Shown: one piece after another, positions 1 to 11,077 of the stretch | Layout of the letters: the number at the start of each line of letters is the position of its first letter | Numbering within the stretch: position 1 is the first letter of the stretch | Source: Curtobacterium sp. 9128 | GTDB lineage: Bacteria > Actinomycetota > Actinomycetes > Actinomycetales > Microbacteriaceae | Direction: 5' to 3' | Length of the DNA stretch: 64,000 nucleotides | Assembly: GCF_007673775.1 (NCBI RefSeq) | Contig: NZ_VEAF01000002.1 | Coordinates: 1-64,000, forward strand | Made by a program: the position numbers and the translations under genes | The notes under the pieces: generated by a model | What the model was told of the DNA's origin: nothing | Databases searched by the model: none | What the model saw: only the letters and a program-made list of their open reading frames with translations

Positions 1-62
1 TTGCATGTGTTAAGCACGCCGCCAGCGTTCGTCCTGAGCCAGGATCAAACTCTCCGTAAAAA
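1..62 (-). rRNA. rrs: 16S ribosomal RNA, 5' end only
   Basis: The reverse complement of the first ~60 bases is the universal bacterial 16S 5' end, with the 27F-type block GAGAGTTTGATCCTGGCTCAG (read here without its first base in the core) followed by GACGAACGCTGGCGGCGTGC. The gene continues beyond the left edge. The mature 5' end is estimated at about position 62 from the T-run before ACGGAGAG. It lies downstream of, and on the same strand as, tyrS, with its own promoters in between. Confidence 0.97.
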
Positions 63-366
63 ATTACAGATCCGACACCCGAAAGCATCAGACCGAGTTG
101 AAACTGACTGTTGACTGTCTACTGACAATCTTCAATCCAAAAGGAATTGTCTCCGACTCGACCAGCAAGCTGACCGAGCACGGGGTCAATAAATTGGCAT
201 TGACAATGTGCACGCTGTTGAGTTCTCAAGGACCAGACGCACTCCCCGCTCGACCCCGAAAGAGGCTCCGCCAGAGAGGCATTCGTACTTGGTGCTGTCC
301 CACCGGTGTTCGTCGACCGGCCTGAGGCCGAGTCTGTGGCTCATCCCGAGGGAGAGAACCGGTGGA
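63..366 (-). other. rrn leader (pre-16S spacer)
   Basis: This ~300-base non-coding stretch lies between the downstream rrn promoter and the 16S 5' end. It is AT-richer than the surrounding genes, as rRNA leaders are. It contains the conserved actinobacterial leader motif listed separately and no convincing open reading frame. Further upstream, 402-504 and 535-610 hold nothing recognisable apart from promoter flanks. Confidence 0.75.
216..230 (-). promoter_or_regulatory. rRNA leader motif (boxA-like / processing region)
   Basis: Read on the minus strand the sequence is CTTGAGAACTCAACA followed by GCGTGCACA. This matches the conserved CTTGAGAACTCAACAG-type motif seen upstream of 16S genes in many actinobacteria, associated with antitermination or pre-rRNA processing. 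The function is inferred from that similarity. Confidence 0.6.
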
Positions 367-372
367 GTAGTC

Positions 373-401
373 ATCCTAGGCGTCGGAGCCGTCCAGCGCA
401 A
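373..401 (-). promoter_or_regulatory. rrn promoter P2
   Basis: On the minus strand TTGCGC (396-401) and TAGGAT (373-378) are separated by exactly 17 bases, a good sigma-70/SigA-like pair. Transcription would start near 366, giving a leader of about 300 bases before the 16S gene. Confidence 0.65.
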
Positions 402-504
402 GGCCGGATCTGATCTCCAGTGGAGGATGGTCCCGCTTGAGGGCCGACGTGCTCTGGGCTTTCGCTCCAGCCGCTCCGCCGCACCTTTGGGGTGACGAGT
501 AAGA

Positions 505-534
505 ACTATACGCAGCGCCGGAGGGGTGCGCCAA
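505..534 (-). promoter_or_regulatory. rrn promoter P1
   Basis: On the minus strand TTGGCG (529-534) and TATAGT (505-510) are separated by 18 bases. It lies ~130 bases upstream of P2, giving the tandem promoter layout common for rRNA operons. Confidence 0.55.
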
Positions 535-610
535 GACGGGCCGCATCCCGGGCGTGTCGCATCGTGCAACAGGACCGCTGATCCGCATCGGGCGGGGGCG
601 CGGAACGGGC

Positions 611-644
611 GAGAGCCCGGCCCCACAGCGGGGACCGGGCTCTC
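611..644 (-). terminator. tyrS terminator hairpin
   Basis: GAGAGCCCGG (611-620) pairs perfectly with CCGGGCTCTC (635-644); the loop itself is GC-rich and partly self-complementary. It begins 15 bases after the tyrS stop. No U-run follows, as is common in high-GC actinobacteria. Confidence 0.75.
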
Positions 645-658
645 GAGTGTGGGTCGGA

Positions 659-1975
659 TCAGTCGGCGAGCGTCACGCCGGCGAGGGTCTTCTTCCCACG
701 GCGGAGCACGACCACTCCCCCGGGCAGGGCGAGGTCGGACAGCACCGCGGTCGAGTCGTCAGCACGGGCGTTGTTCACGTAGACGCCGCCCTGGTCGATC
801 GCGCGACGCGCCTCCCCCAGGGACTTCACGAGCCCGGTCTCGACGAGCGCGGTGGCGAGGTCGGCATCCGGCGCGAGGCCGACCGACCCTGGGAGCTCCG
901 CGATCGCGGACCGCAGGGTCGCGCCGTCGAGTGTCCCCAGGTCACCGTTGCCGAACAACGCCGCAGACGCGTCGATCGCCGCCTGGGTCGCGTCGACCCC
1001 GTGCACGATCGCCGTCACCTCGAACGCGAGGACCCGCTGTGCCTCACGACGGAACGGCTCGTCGGCGACCGCCTGCGCCAGCCGCTCGATCTCCGCCCTC
1101 GACAGGAACGTGAACTTCTGCAGTCGGTCGACCACGTCGGCATCGGTCGTGTTGAGCCAGAACTGGTACAGCGCGTACGGCGACGTCATGTCCGCGTCGA
1201 GCCAGATCGCGTTGCCCTCGCTCTTGCCGAACTTCGTGCCGTCGGAGTTCGTGATGAGGGGCGTCCCCAACGCGTGCACGGTCGCACCTTCGGCGCGTCG
1301 GATCAGTTCCGTCCCCGAGGTCAGGTTGCCCCACTGGTCGGACCCACCCGTCTGCAGGGTGCAGCCGTACTGCCGGAAGAGCTCCCGGTAGTCCAGGCCC
1401 TGCAGGATCTGGTAGCTGAACTCGGTGTAGCTGATGCCCGCGTCCGACTCCAGCCGCGCCGCGACCGCGTCCTTCTTGAGCATGGAGTTCACCCGGAAGT
1501 ACTTGCCGATGTCGCGGAGGAAGTCGATCGCGGACAGCGGCGAGGTCCAGTCGAGGTTGTTCACCAGCCGCACGCCGTTGTCACCGTCGGGACTGAGGAA
1601 CCGTGACACCTGGTGCTGCAACCGGGTCACCCACTCGGACACCGTCTCGCGGGTGTTCAGCGTCCGCTCGGCGGTGGGGCGTGGGTCTCCGATGAGCCCG
1701 GTCGATCCACCCACGAGGGCGAGCGGCTTGTGCCCGGCGAGCTGCAACCGACGCATCGTCAGCAGCTGCAGCAGGTTGCCGCAGTGGAGCGAGGGCGCCG
1801 TGGGGTCGAAGCCGCAGTAGTACGTGATCGGGTCGCCGTCGAGCGCCTCTTTGAGTGCGGTCTCGTCGGTCGAGACGTGCACCAGACCGCGCCAGCGCAG
1901 TTCGTCCCACACCGAGGCGAAGGTGGGGTCGTTCTGCTGGCGCGTCAGGACATCGGGAGCGGTGGCACTGGACAC
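659..1975 (-). CDS. tyrS: tyrosine--tRNA ligase
   Basis: Charges tRNA-Tyr with tyrosine using ATP, in the cytoplasm. The class I signature is present as HCGN at residues 64-67 (HIGH variant, after DPTAPSL), and the KMSKS loop as KFGKS near residue 245. A C-terminal S4-like RNA-binding domain follows (LVKSLGEARRAIDQGGVYVN). The length of 438 residues is normal for the family. A longer frame opens at 2026, but GTG at 1975 is chosen because the protein family starts there and a TACGAT -10 box sits exactly 6 bases upstream, fitting a leaderless transcript. It is the last protein gene before the rRNA operon and has its own terminator hairpin. Confidence 0.95.
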   Translation of the reverse strand: MSSATAPDVLTRQQNDPTFASVWDELRWRGLVHVSTDETALKEALDGDPITYYCGFDPTAPSLHCGNLLQLLTMRRLQLAGHKPLALVGGSTGLIGDPRPTAERTLNTRETVSEWVTRLQHQVSRFLSPDGDNGVRLVNNLDWTSPLSAIDFLRDIGKYFRVNSMLKKDAVAARLESDAGISYTEFSYQILQGLDYRELFRQYGCTLQTGGSDQWGNLTSGTELIRRAEGATVHALGTPLITNSDGTKFGKSEGNAIWLDADMTSPYALYQFWLNTTDADVVDRLQKFTFLSRAEIERLAQAVADEPFRREAQRVLAFEVTAIVHGVDATQAAIDASAALFGNGDLGTLDGATLRSAIAELPGSVGLAPDADLATALVETGLVKSLGEARRAIDQGGVYVNNARADDSTAVLSDLALPGGVVVLRRGKKTLAGVTLAD

Positions 1976-1981
1976 CCAGCC

Positions 1982-1987
1982 ATCGTA
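1982..1987 (-). promoter_or_regulatory. tyrS -10 box (leaderless)
   Basis: TACGAT on the minus strand lies 6 bases before the tyrS GTG, so transcription would begin at or next to the start codon. No clear -35 is visible. Confidence 0.5.
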
Positions 1988-2065
1988 GCGTCGGGCACCG
2001 ACTGGACAGGCCCGGCCTGGAGGCACGGCTCGACTCCCGATCCGAGCGGCCGCCGCGCAGGTGGC

Positions 2066-5458
<3,393 letters not shown>

Positions 5459-5468
5459 GGTGCCCTCG

Positions 5469-6449
5469 TCAGCTCGCCGAGGAGTTGCTCGCCGACGAGT
5501 TGCTCGCCGAGGAGTAGCTCGCCGAGGAGTTGCTCGCCAGCAACCACGCGAGCAGCGCCTTCTGGGCGTGCAGACGGTTCTCCGCCTCGTCCCAGATGAT
5601 GCTGCGCGGCCCGTCGATCACGTCGGCGGTGACCTCGTAGCCACGGTCGGCCGGCAGGCAGTGCATGAAGACGGCGTCGTCCGCCGCGTGGGCCATCATC
5701 ACGTCGTCCACGCGGTAGTCCTTGAAGGTGGCGAGGCGCTGCTGCTTCTCGTCCTCCTTGCCCATCGACACCCACGTGTCGGTCACGACGACGTCGGCGC
5801 CGGCGACCGCGGCGACCGGGTCGGTGACCACGAGGACGGACCCGCCGGTCTCCGCGGCACGGTGCTCGGCGTCGGTCACGACCTGCGCTGCCGGGGCGAA
5901 CTCGGCCGGTGCGGCGACCCGCACGTGCATCCCGGCCGTGGCACCGGCGAGCAGGTACGACTGCGCCATGTTGCTGGCGCCGTCCCCGACGAACGCGACC
6001 GTCTGCCCCGCGAGCTCCCCGCGGTGCTCACGGATGGTGAGCAGGTCGGCGAGCAGCTGGCACGGGTGGAAGTCGTCGGAGAGCGCATTGACGACCGGGA
6101 CCGTCGTGCCGGCGGCCATCTCCTCGAGACCGGCCTGGCCGTAGGTGCGCCAGACGATCGCGGAGACCATGCGCTCGAGCACCCGGGCGGTGTCCGACGG
6201 CGTCTCCTTGCCGCCGAGCTGGCTGTTCGCGGTGGAGATGATGAGCGGGCTGCCACCGAGGTCGCTGATGCCGACGTGGAACGACACCCGGGTCCGGGTC
6301 GACGACTTGTCGAAGATCACGGCGACGCTCTGCGGGCCCGCGAGCGGCTTGGCTCCCCAGCGGTCGCGCTTCATCGAGACCGCGAGGTCGAGGACGGCGG
6401 ACTGCTCGGCCTGCGAGAGGTCGTCGTCGCGGAGGAAGTGGCGGGTCAT
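5469..6449 (-). CDS. argF: ornithine carbamoyltransferase with serine-rich repeat tail
   Basis: Makes citrulline from ornithine and carbamoyl phosphate. Carbamoyl-phosphate binding motif SSTRTR (near residue 50), HPCQ loop and HCLP ornithine-site motif are all present, so it should be active. The length of 326 residues exceeds a typical ~305-310 enzyme because of a ~20-residue tail made of [10 protein letters not shown] repeats, encoded by tandem 15-bp units at the 3' end. The start ATG overlaps the argD stop (ATGA), so it is translationally coupled. The tail is not part of the conserved fold and its role is unknown. Confidence 0.95.
   Translation of the reverse strand: MTRHFLRDDDLSQAEQSAVLDLAVSMKRDRWGAKPLAGPQSVAVIFDKSSTRTRVSFHVGISDLGGSPLIISTANSQLGGKETPSDTARVLERMVSAIVWRTYGQAGLEEMAAGTTVPVVNALSDDFHPCQLLADLLTIREHRGELAGQTVAFVGDGASNMAQSYLLAGATAGMHVRVAAPAEFAPAAQVVTDAEHRAAETGGSVLVVTDPVAAVAGADVVVTDTWVSMGKEDEKQQRLATFKDYRVDDVMMAHAADDAVFMHCLPADRGYEVTADVIDGPRSIIWDEAENRLHAQKALLAWLLASNSSASYSSASNSSASNSSAS
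5472..5531 (-). repeat. four tandem 15-bp repeats inside argF 3' end
   Basis: Units at 5472-5486, 5487-5501, 5502-5516 and 5517-5531 share the consensus GCTCGCCGAGGAGTT (plus strand) with one change each in the second and third units, plus a partial fifth unit. Each unit encodes five residues (NSSAS or YSSAS), so gain or loss of units keeps the frame up to the stop codon at 5469-5471. Confidence 0.95.
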
Positions 6450-7672
6450 GCGGAGGTCTCCTGGTCGGCGCCCTCGACGGCCGCCATGCTCTGGGCGAGG
6501 ATCGACAGGAACTCGTCGATCTCGGCGTCGGACACGATGAGCGGCGGCGCGATGCGCAGGCTCGACTCGTTCGGGGCGTTCACGATCAGGCCGCGCTCGA
6601 GTGCGGCCGCCGAGATCGCTGCGGCAACCGGACGGTGCAGCCCCACGCCGATGAGGAGTCCCTGCCCGCGGATCTCGTCCACGAGCGGGGAGGCGATCGC
6701 GGCGATCCCGGCGCGGATGCGCTCGCCCTTCACCAGGGCGGCGTCCACCAGGCCGGCGTCCTCGATCTCGCCGAGCACCGCGTTCGCGACCCGCGTGCCG
6801 AGCGGGTTGCCGCCGAACGTCGACCCGTGCTGGCCCGCCGAGAAGAGGTCGGAGGCGTGGCCGAAGGTCACGAGCGCCCCGATCGGGAACCCGCCGGCGA
6901 TGCCCTTCGCGATGGTGATGGCGTCGGGCACGACCCCGAGGTGCTGGAACGCGAACCAGGTGCCGGTACGACCGACACCGGTCTGGATCTCGTCGAGGAT
7001 CAGCAGCGCACCGTGCTCCTCGGTCAGGCGCCGTGCGGCGGCGAGGAAGCCCTCGGGGAGGTCGACGACGCCGGCCTCGCCCTTGATCGGCTCGAGGATC
7101 AGCGCCGCGACCGTGTCGTCGATCGCGCGCTCGAGCGCCTCGATCGAGGTGTCGATGTGGTCGACGCCGGGGATCATCGGCAGGAAGTCCTCCTGCAGCG
7201 CGGGCTTGCCGGTGAGCGCGAGCGCGCCCATCGTCCGGCCGTGGAAGCCCTGCTTGAGTGCGAGGATCCGGGTCTTCCGGCCGTCGGCACCCCTGTTCAG
7301 GCGCGCCAGCTTGAACGCGGCCTCGTTCGCCTCTGCACCGGAGTTGCCGAAGTACACGCGGCCGGCGTCGCCCGCGCCGGTGATGCGCTTCAGCCGTTCC
7401 GCGAGCTCGAGCTGCGGGGGCGTCGCGAAGTAGTTCGACACGTGCACGAGCTTGGCGGCCTGGTCGGCGATCGCCTCGACCAGGACGGGATGGGCGTGCC
7501 CGAGCGAGTTGACGGCGATTCCGGCGAGGAAGTCGAGGTACTCGTTGCCGTCGACGTCCCAGACCCGGCAGCCGGATCCGCGCTCGAGCATGACCTTCGG
7601 CGGGGTCAGGGATCGCATGAGCGACGCCCCGAACCGGTCGTTCCAGGTCTCGGTCTGCGTCTCGGTGCTCAC
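6446..7672 (-). CDS. argD: acetylornithine aminotransferase
   Basis: PLP-dependent class III transaminase converting N-acetylglutamate semialdehyde to N-acetylornithine (it may also serve lysine synthesis). Conserved: YFGNSGAEANEAAFKLAR, LDEIQTGVGRTGT, and the PLP lysine in TIAKGIAGGFPIGA near residue 256. The 408-residue length is standard. Start GTG at 7672 gives a GTGA overlap with the argB stop; the much longer frame running upstream is antisense-free but overlaps argB and is rejected. The stop overlaps the argF start as ATGA. Confidence 0.96.
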   Translation of the reverse strand: MSTETQTETWNDRFGASLMRSLTPPKVMLERGSGCRVWDVDGNEYLDFLAGIAVNSLGHAHPVLVEAIADQAAKLVHVSNYFATPPQLELAERLKRITGAGDAGRVYFGNSGAEANEAAFKLARLNRGADGRKTRILALKQGFHGRTMGALALTGKPALQEDFLPMIPGVDHIDTSIEALERAIDDTVAALILEPIKGEAGVVDLPEGFLAAARRLTEEHGALLILDEIQTGVGRTGTWFAFQHLGVVPDAITIAKGIAGGFPIGALVTFGHASDLFSAGQHGSTFGGNPLGTRVANAVLGEIEDAGLVDAALVKGERIRAGIAAIASPLVDEIRGQGLLIGVGLHRPVAAAISAAALERGLIVNAPNESSLRIAPPLIVSDAEIDEFLSILAQSMAAVEGADQETSA

Positions 7673-8691
7673 CGTGCGGGTCCCTTCGTGTGCGTGCTGT
7701 GCGTGGTGTCGTGCGTGACCGCCGGTCCGCGACGGCCGATCTCGGCGTGGGTGTTCTGGTTCTCCGTGCGACGGCTCGGGTCCGGGATCACCTCGGTGCC
7801 GGCACCGCGCAGGGTGAAGACCTCGAGGAGGATCGAGTGCGGGATCCGACCGTCGATGATCGTCGCACCGCCGACCCCGCCGACGACGGCGTCCAGGCAC
7901 GCGGTCATCTTCGGGATCATGCCCGACTCGAGCGTCGGCAGGAGTTCCCGGAGTTCCTCGACTGCGATGAGGTCGATGATCGAGTCGCGGTCCGGCCAGT
8001 TCCGGTACAGCCCGGGGACGTCGGTCAGCATCATGAGCTTCGAGGCGCCGAGCGCGATCGCGAGGGCGGCAGCAGCCGCGTCCGCGTTCACGTTGAGCGC
8101 CTGGTCGGGGTGGGCGTCGTCGATGGCGATGCTCGACACGACGGGGATCTGGTTCGCGCGGATCGCGGCGAGCACCCCGGACGGGTCGACGTGCGTGATG
8201 TCGCCGACGTGCCCGAGGTCGAAGTGTTCGCCGTCCACGACGACGCCCTTCTTCTCGCCGGTGAACAGGGAGCCGCCGTCGCCGAACACCCCGACGCCGA
8301 GGCCGTCGCCGTGCTCGTTCATCAGGTCGACGATCTCGCGGTTCACCTCGCCGGCGAGGACGTCCCGGACAACCGTGATCGCCTCGGTCGTCGTCACGCG
8401 GTAACCGCCGCGGAACTCCGACTGGATGCCCTGTTCCTTCAGCGCCGCGGAGATCTGCGGGCCGCCGCCGTGCACCACGACCGGGTGCAGGCCGGCGTAC
8501 CGGAGGTAGACCATGTCCTCGGCGAACGCCCGCTTGAGGTCGTCGTTCACCATGGCGTTGCCGCCGAACTTGACGACGACGATCTTGCCCGAGAACCGCT
8601 TCAGCCACGGCAGGGACTCGATGAGGGTCGCGGCCTTGACGGTCGCGAGCTCGTGCTCTTCTTCCTTCGAGAGGATGCTGTCGTCGGCCAT
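7669..8691 (-). CDS. argB: acetylglutamate kinase
   Basis: Phosphorylates N-acetylglutamate, the controlled step of the acetylated arginine route. Amino-acid-kinase features: VVKFGGNAM, VVHGGGPQI, NVNADAAAAALA and the LTDVPGLYRN block. Length 340 residues, about 35 longer than usual because of a polar, His/Thr-rich C-terminal extension after TEVIPDP. Start ATG at 8691 shares one base with the argJ stop (TGATG). The extension overlaps no conserved motif and may simply be a drifted end next to the coupled argD start. Confidence 0.96.
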   Translation of the reverse strand: MADDSILSKEEEHELATVKAATLIESLPWLKRFSGKIVVVKFGGNAMVNDDLKRAFAEDMVYLRYAGLHPVVVHGGGPQISAALKEQGIQSEFRGGYRVTTTEAITVVRDVLAGEVNREIVDLMNEHGDGLGVGVFGDGGSLFTGEKKGVVVDGEHFDLGHVGDITHVDPSGVLAAIRANQIPVVSSIAIDDAHPDQALNVNADAAAAALAIALGASKLMMLTDVPGLYRNWPDRDSIIDLIAVEELRELLPTLESGMIPKMTACLDAVVGGVGGATIIDGRIPHSILLEVFTLRGAGTEVIPDPSRRTENQNTHAEIGRRGPAVTHDTTHSTHTKGPAR

Positions 8692-9908
8692 CAGCTGGAG
8701 TACGCGCTGTTCTCGTGGACGTAGTCGTGCGTCAGGTCGTTCGTCAGGATCGTGGCGGCGAACGGTCCCACGCCGAGGTCGATGAGGACCTCGGTGTCCC
8801 GTGGCGTGAGGTCGACCTCGTCGACGGGCCGGTCCGGAGCGCCGGCGTGGCACACCCGTACGCCGTTCATCGAGACGTCGACCGCGTACGGGTCGAACGC
8901 GGCGTCGGTGGTGCCGATCGCCGCGAGCACCCGGCCCCAGTTCGGGTCGTTGCCGAAGACGGCGGCCTTGAACAGGTTGTTGCGCGCGACGCTCCTGCCG
9001 ACCGTGACGGCGTCGTCCTCGCTCGCGGCGTTCACCACGTGGATCGCGATGTCGTGACTCGCGCCCTCGGCGTCCTGCTGGAGCTGCCGCGCGAGGTCAG
9101 CGCACACCGCGGTGAGGGCCTCCTGGAAGTCCCCGACCTCCGGCGTCACGCCGGACGCGCCCGACGACATCAGGACGACGGTGTCGTTGGTCGACATGCA
9201 GCCGTCCGAGTCGACACGGTCGAAGGTCACCCGTGTCGCCGCGCGGAGCGCCTGGTCGAGCTGGTCGGCGTCGAGGAGCGCATCCGTGGTGATGACGACG
9301 AGCATCGTCGCCAGCCCCGGCGCGAGCATCCCGGCACCCTTGGCCATCCCGCCGACGGTCCAGCCGTCCTCGGCCGCGACGGCCTGCTTCGGCCTGGTGT
9401 CGGTCGTCATGATGGCGCGGGCCGCGTCCGGACCGCCGGTCGCGGTCAGTGCGTCCGTCGTCAGTGCGACACCGTGCAGGACGTGGTCGCGGAACGTCTG
9501 GTCGCCCCGGCCGATCAACCCGGTCGAGCAGACGACGACGTCGCCGGCACCGATGTCGAGCGACGCCGCGACGGCCTCGGCGGTCATGTGCGTGGTCTGG
9601 AACCCGAAGGGCCCGGTGAAGCAGTTCGCACCGCCGGAGTTGAGGAACACGGCCTTGGCGATGCCGTCGCCGACGACCTGGCGGGACCAGATGACGGGGT
9701 GGGCCTGGGCTCGGTTGCTCGTGAAGACCGCGGCGACCGCGGACTCCGGCCCGTCGTTGACGACGAGGGCGACGTCCGGTGTGCCGCTCGCCTTGAGCCC
9801 GGCGGTCGCGCCGGCAGCGCGGAAGCCGGCTGCGGCGGTCACGCCCTGCAGGTCTTCGCCGGCCTGGAGGCTCGGTGCGGTCGGGTCCTGGTTGCTTGCG
9901 TCCGTCAC
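8691..9908 (-). CDS. argJ: bifunctional glutamate N-acetyltransferase / amino-acid acetyltransferase
   Basis: Recycles the acetyl group from N-acetylornithine to glutamate; many family members also use acetyl-CoA. The self-cleavage site is visible as [14 protein letters not shown], with Thr201 expected as the nucleophile that starts the beta chain. Other conserved segments: [21 protein letters not shown] and GNDPNWGR. The length of 405 residues is standard. Start GTG at 9908 overlaps the argC stop as GTGA, and the stop shares a base with argB. Confidence 0.96.
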   Translation of the reverse strand: MTDASNQDPTAPSLQAGEDLQGVTAAAGFRAAGATAGLKASGTPDVALVVNDGPESAVAAVFTSNRAQAHPVIWSRQVVGDGIAKAVFLNSGGANCFTGPFGFQTTHMTAEAVAASLDIGAGDVVVCSTGLIGRGDQTFRDHVLHGVALTTDALTATGGPDAARAIMTTDTRPKQAVAAEDGWTVGGMAKGAGMLAPGLATMLVVITTDALLDADQLDQALRAATRVTFDRVDSDGCMSTNDTVVLMSSGASGVTPEVGDFQEALTAVCADLARQLQQDAEGASHDIAIHVVNAASEDDAVTVGRSVARNNLFKAAVFGNDPNWGRVLAAIGTTDAAFDPYAVDVSMNGVRVCHAGAPDRPVDEVDLTPRDTEVLIDLGVGPFAATILTNDLTHDYVHENSAYSS

Positions 9909-11002
9909 GGTGCGACTCCGTCCACGCTGAGGCCGAGTGTCTCCGGCAGGCCGAGGGCGATGTTCGCGGACTGCACGGCTGCGCCGGCGGTCCCCTTGGC
10001 CAGGTTGTCGAGGGCGCTGATCGCGACGACGCGGCCGGCGGCCTCGTCGACGGCGATGCCGACCAGGGCGGTGTTCGCCCCGATGGTGTCGGCGACCCGG
10101 GGGAACTCCCCCGCTGGGAGCAGGTGCACGAAGGGCTCGTCCGCGTAGGCCTGTTCCCAGGCGAACCGGACGTCCCGCGCGCTCACGCCGGGCGCGAGCT
10201 TCGCGGTCGTCGTCGCGAGGATCCCGCGGGACATCGGCACCAGGACGGGCGTGAACGAGATCGAGACGTCGCTCGCACCGGCGGCCCGGAGGTTCTGCTG
10301 GATCTCCGGGACGTGGCGGTGCGTGCCACCGACTGCGTAGGCGCTGGCGGACCCCATGATCTCGGCGGCGAGGTAGGTGGTGGCGAGCTTCTTCCCCGCT
10401 CCCGACGGCCCGACGCTGAGGACGGCGACGATGTCGTCCGCCTCGACCAGTCCGGCCTGGATCCCCGGCTGGATGCCGAGCGTCACCGCGGTGACGTTGC
10501 ACCCGGGAACGGCGATCCGCTTCGTCGTCGCCAGGGCGGCACGCTGTCGGCCCTGCGGCGCGATGTCGTCGACGTCCCGCCACTCCTCGGCGGAACCGGG
10601 CTCCGGGGCCGCGTGCAGGAGCTCCGGCAGGCCGTACGTCCAGGCCCCGAAGTAGTCGCCGCCGTAGAACGCTTCCCACGCCGCCGGGTCGGTGAGCCGG
10701 TGGTCCGCGCCGCAGTCGACGACGAGCACGTCCTCGTCGAGTTCGGCGGTGATCGCGCCCGACTGCCCGTGGGGCAGTGCGAGGAACACCACGTCGTGTC
10801 CGCGGAGGTTCTCCGCCGTCGTCTCGACCAGCGTCAGGTGCGACAGCGAGCGGAGGTGCGGCTGCGTCGCGACGAGCGGCTGTCCGGCGTTCGAGAACGC
10901 CGTCACCGTCCTGACGTCGAACTCGGGATGGGCGGCGAGGATGCGCAGCAGCTCACCGCCCGCGTAGCCGCTGGCTCCCGCCACGGCGACGGATACGGAC
11001 AT
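9905..11002 (-). CDS. argC: N-acetyl-gamma-glutamyl-phosphate reductase
   Basis: NADPH-dependent reduction of acetylglutamyl phosphate, first gene of the arginine operon. Nucleotide-binding [12 protein letters not shown] at the N-terminus; catalytic Cys168 in [19 protein letters not shown] further on. The length of 365 residues is typical. Start ATG at 11002 is preceded by a strong AAAGGTGG ribosome site 5-6 bases upstream; an in-frame ATG 12 codons earlier lacks one. The 75 bases separating it from pheT show no obvious ArgR box or terminator, so whether the operon has its own promoter here is undecided. Confidence 0.96.
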   Translation of the reverse strand: MSVSVAVAGASGYAGGELLRILAAHPEFDVRTVTAFSNAGQPLVATQPHLRSLSHLTLVETTAENLRGHDVVFLALPHGQSGAITAELDEDVLVVDCGADHRLTDPAAWEAFYGGDYFGAWTYGLPELLHAAPEPGSAEEWRDVDDIAPQGRQRAALATTKRIAVPGCNVTAVTLGIQPGIQAGLVEADDIVAVLSVGPSGAGKKLATTYLAAEIMGSASAYAVGGTHRHVPEIQQNLRAAGASDVSISFTPVLVPMSRGILATTTAKLAPGVSARDVRFAWEQAYADEPFVHLLPAGEFPRVADTIGANTALVGIAVDEAAGRVVAISALDNLAKGTAGAAVQSANIALGLPETLGLSVDGVAP

Positions 11003-11077
11003 GGGATTCCACCTTTGGTCGGACTGGTCGTCGAGCAATCGGAGGCGGCGACCCCGGGCGGTGCTGGTCCCGGAGGA

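Noticed and set aside
98..626. Short ORFs in the rrn leader/promoter region
   Set aside because: Overlap rRNA leader, two promoters and a terminator; no homology-like pattern.
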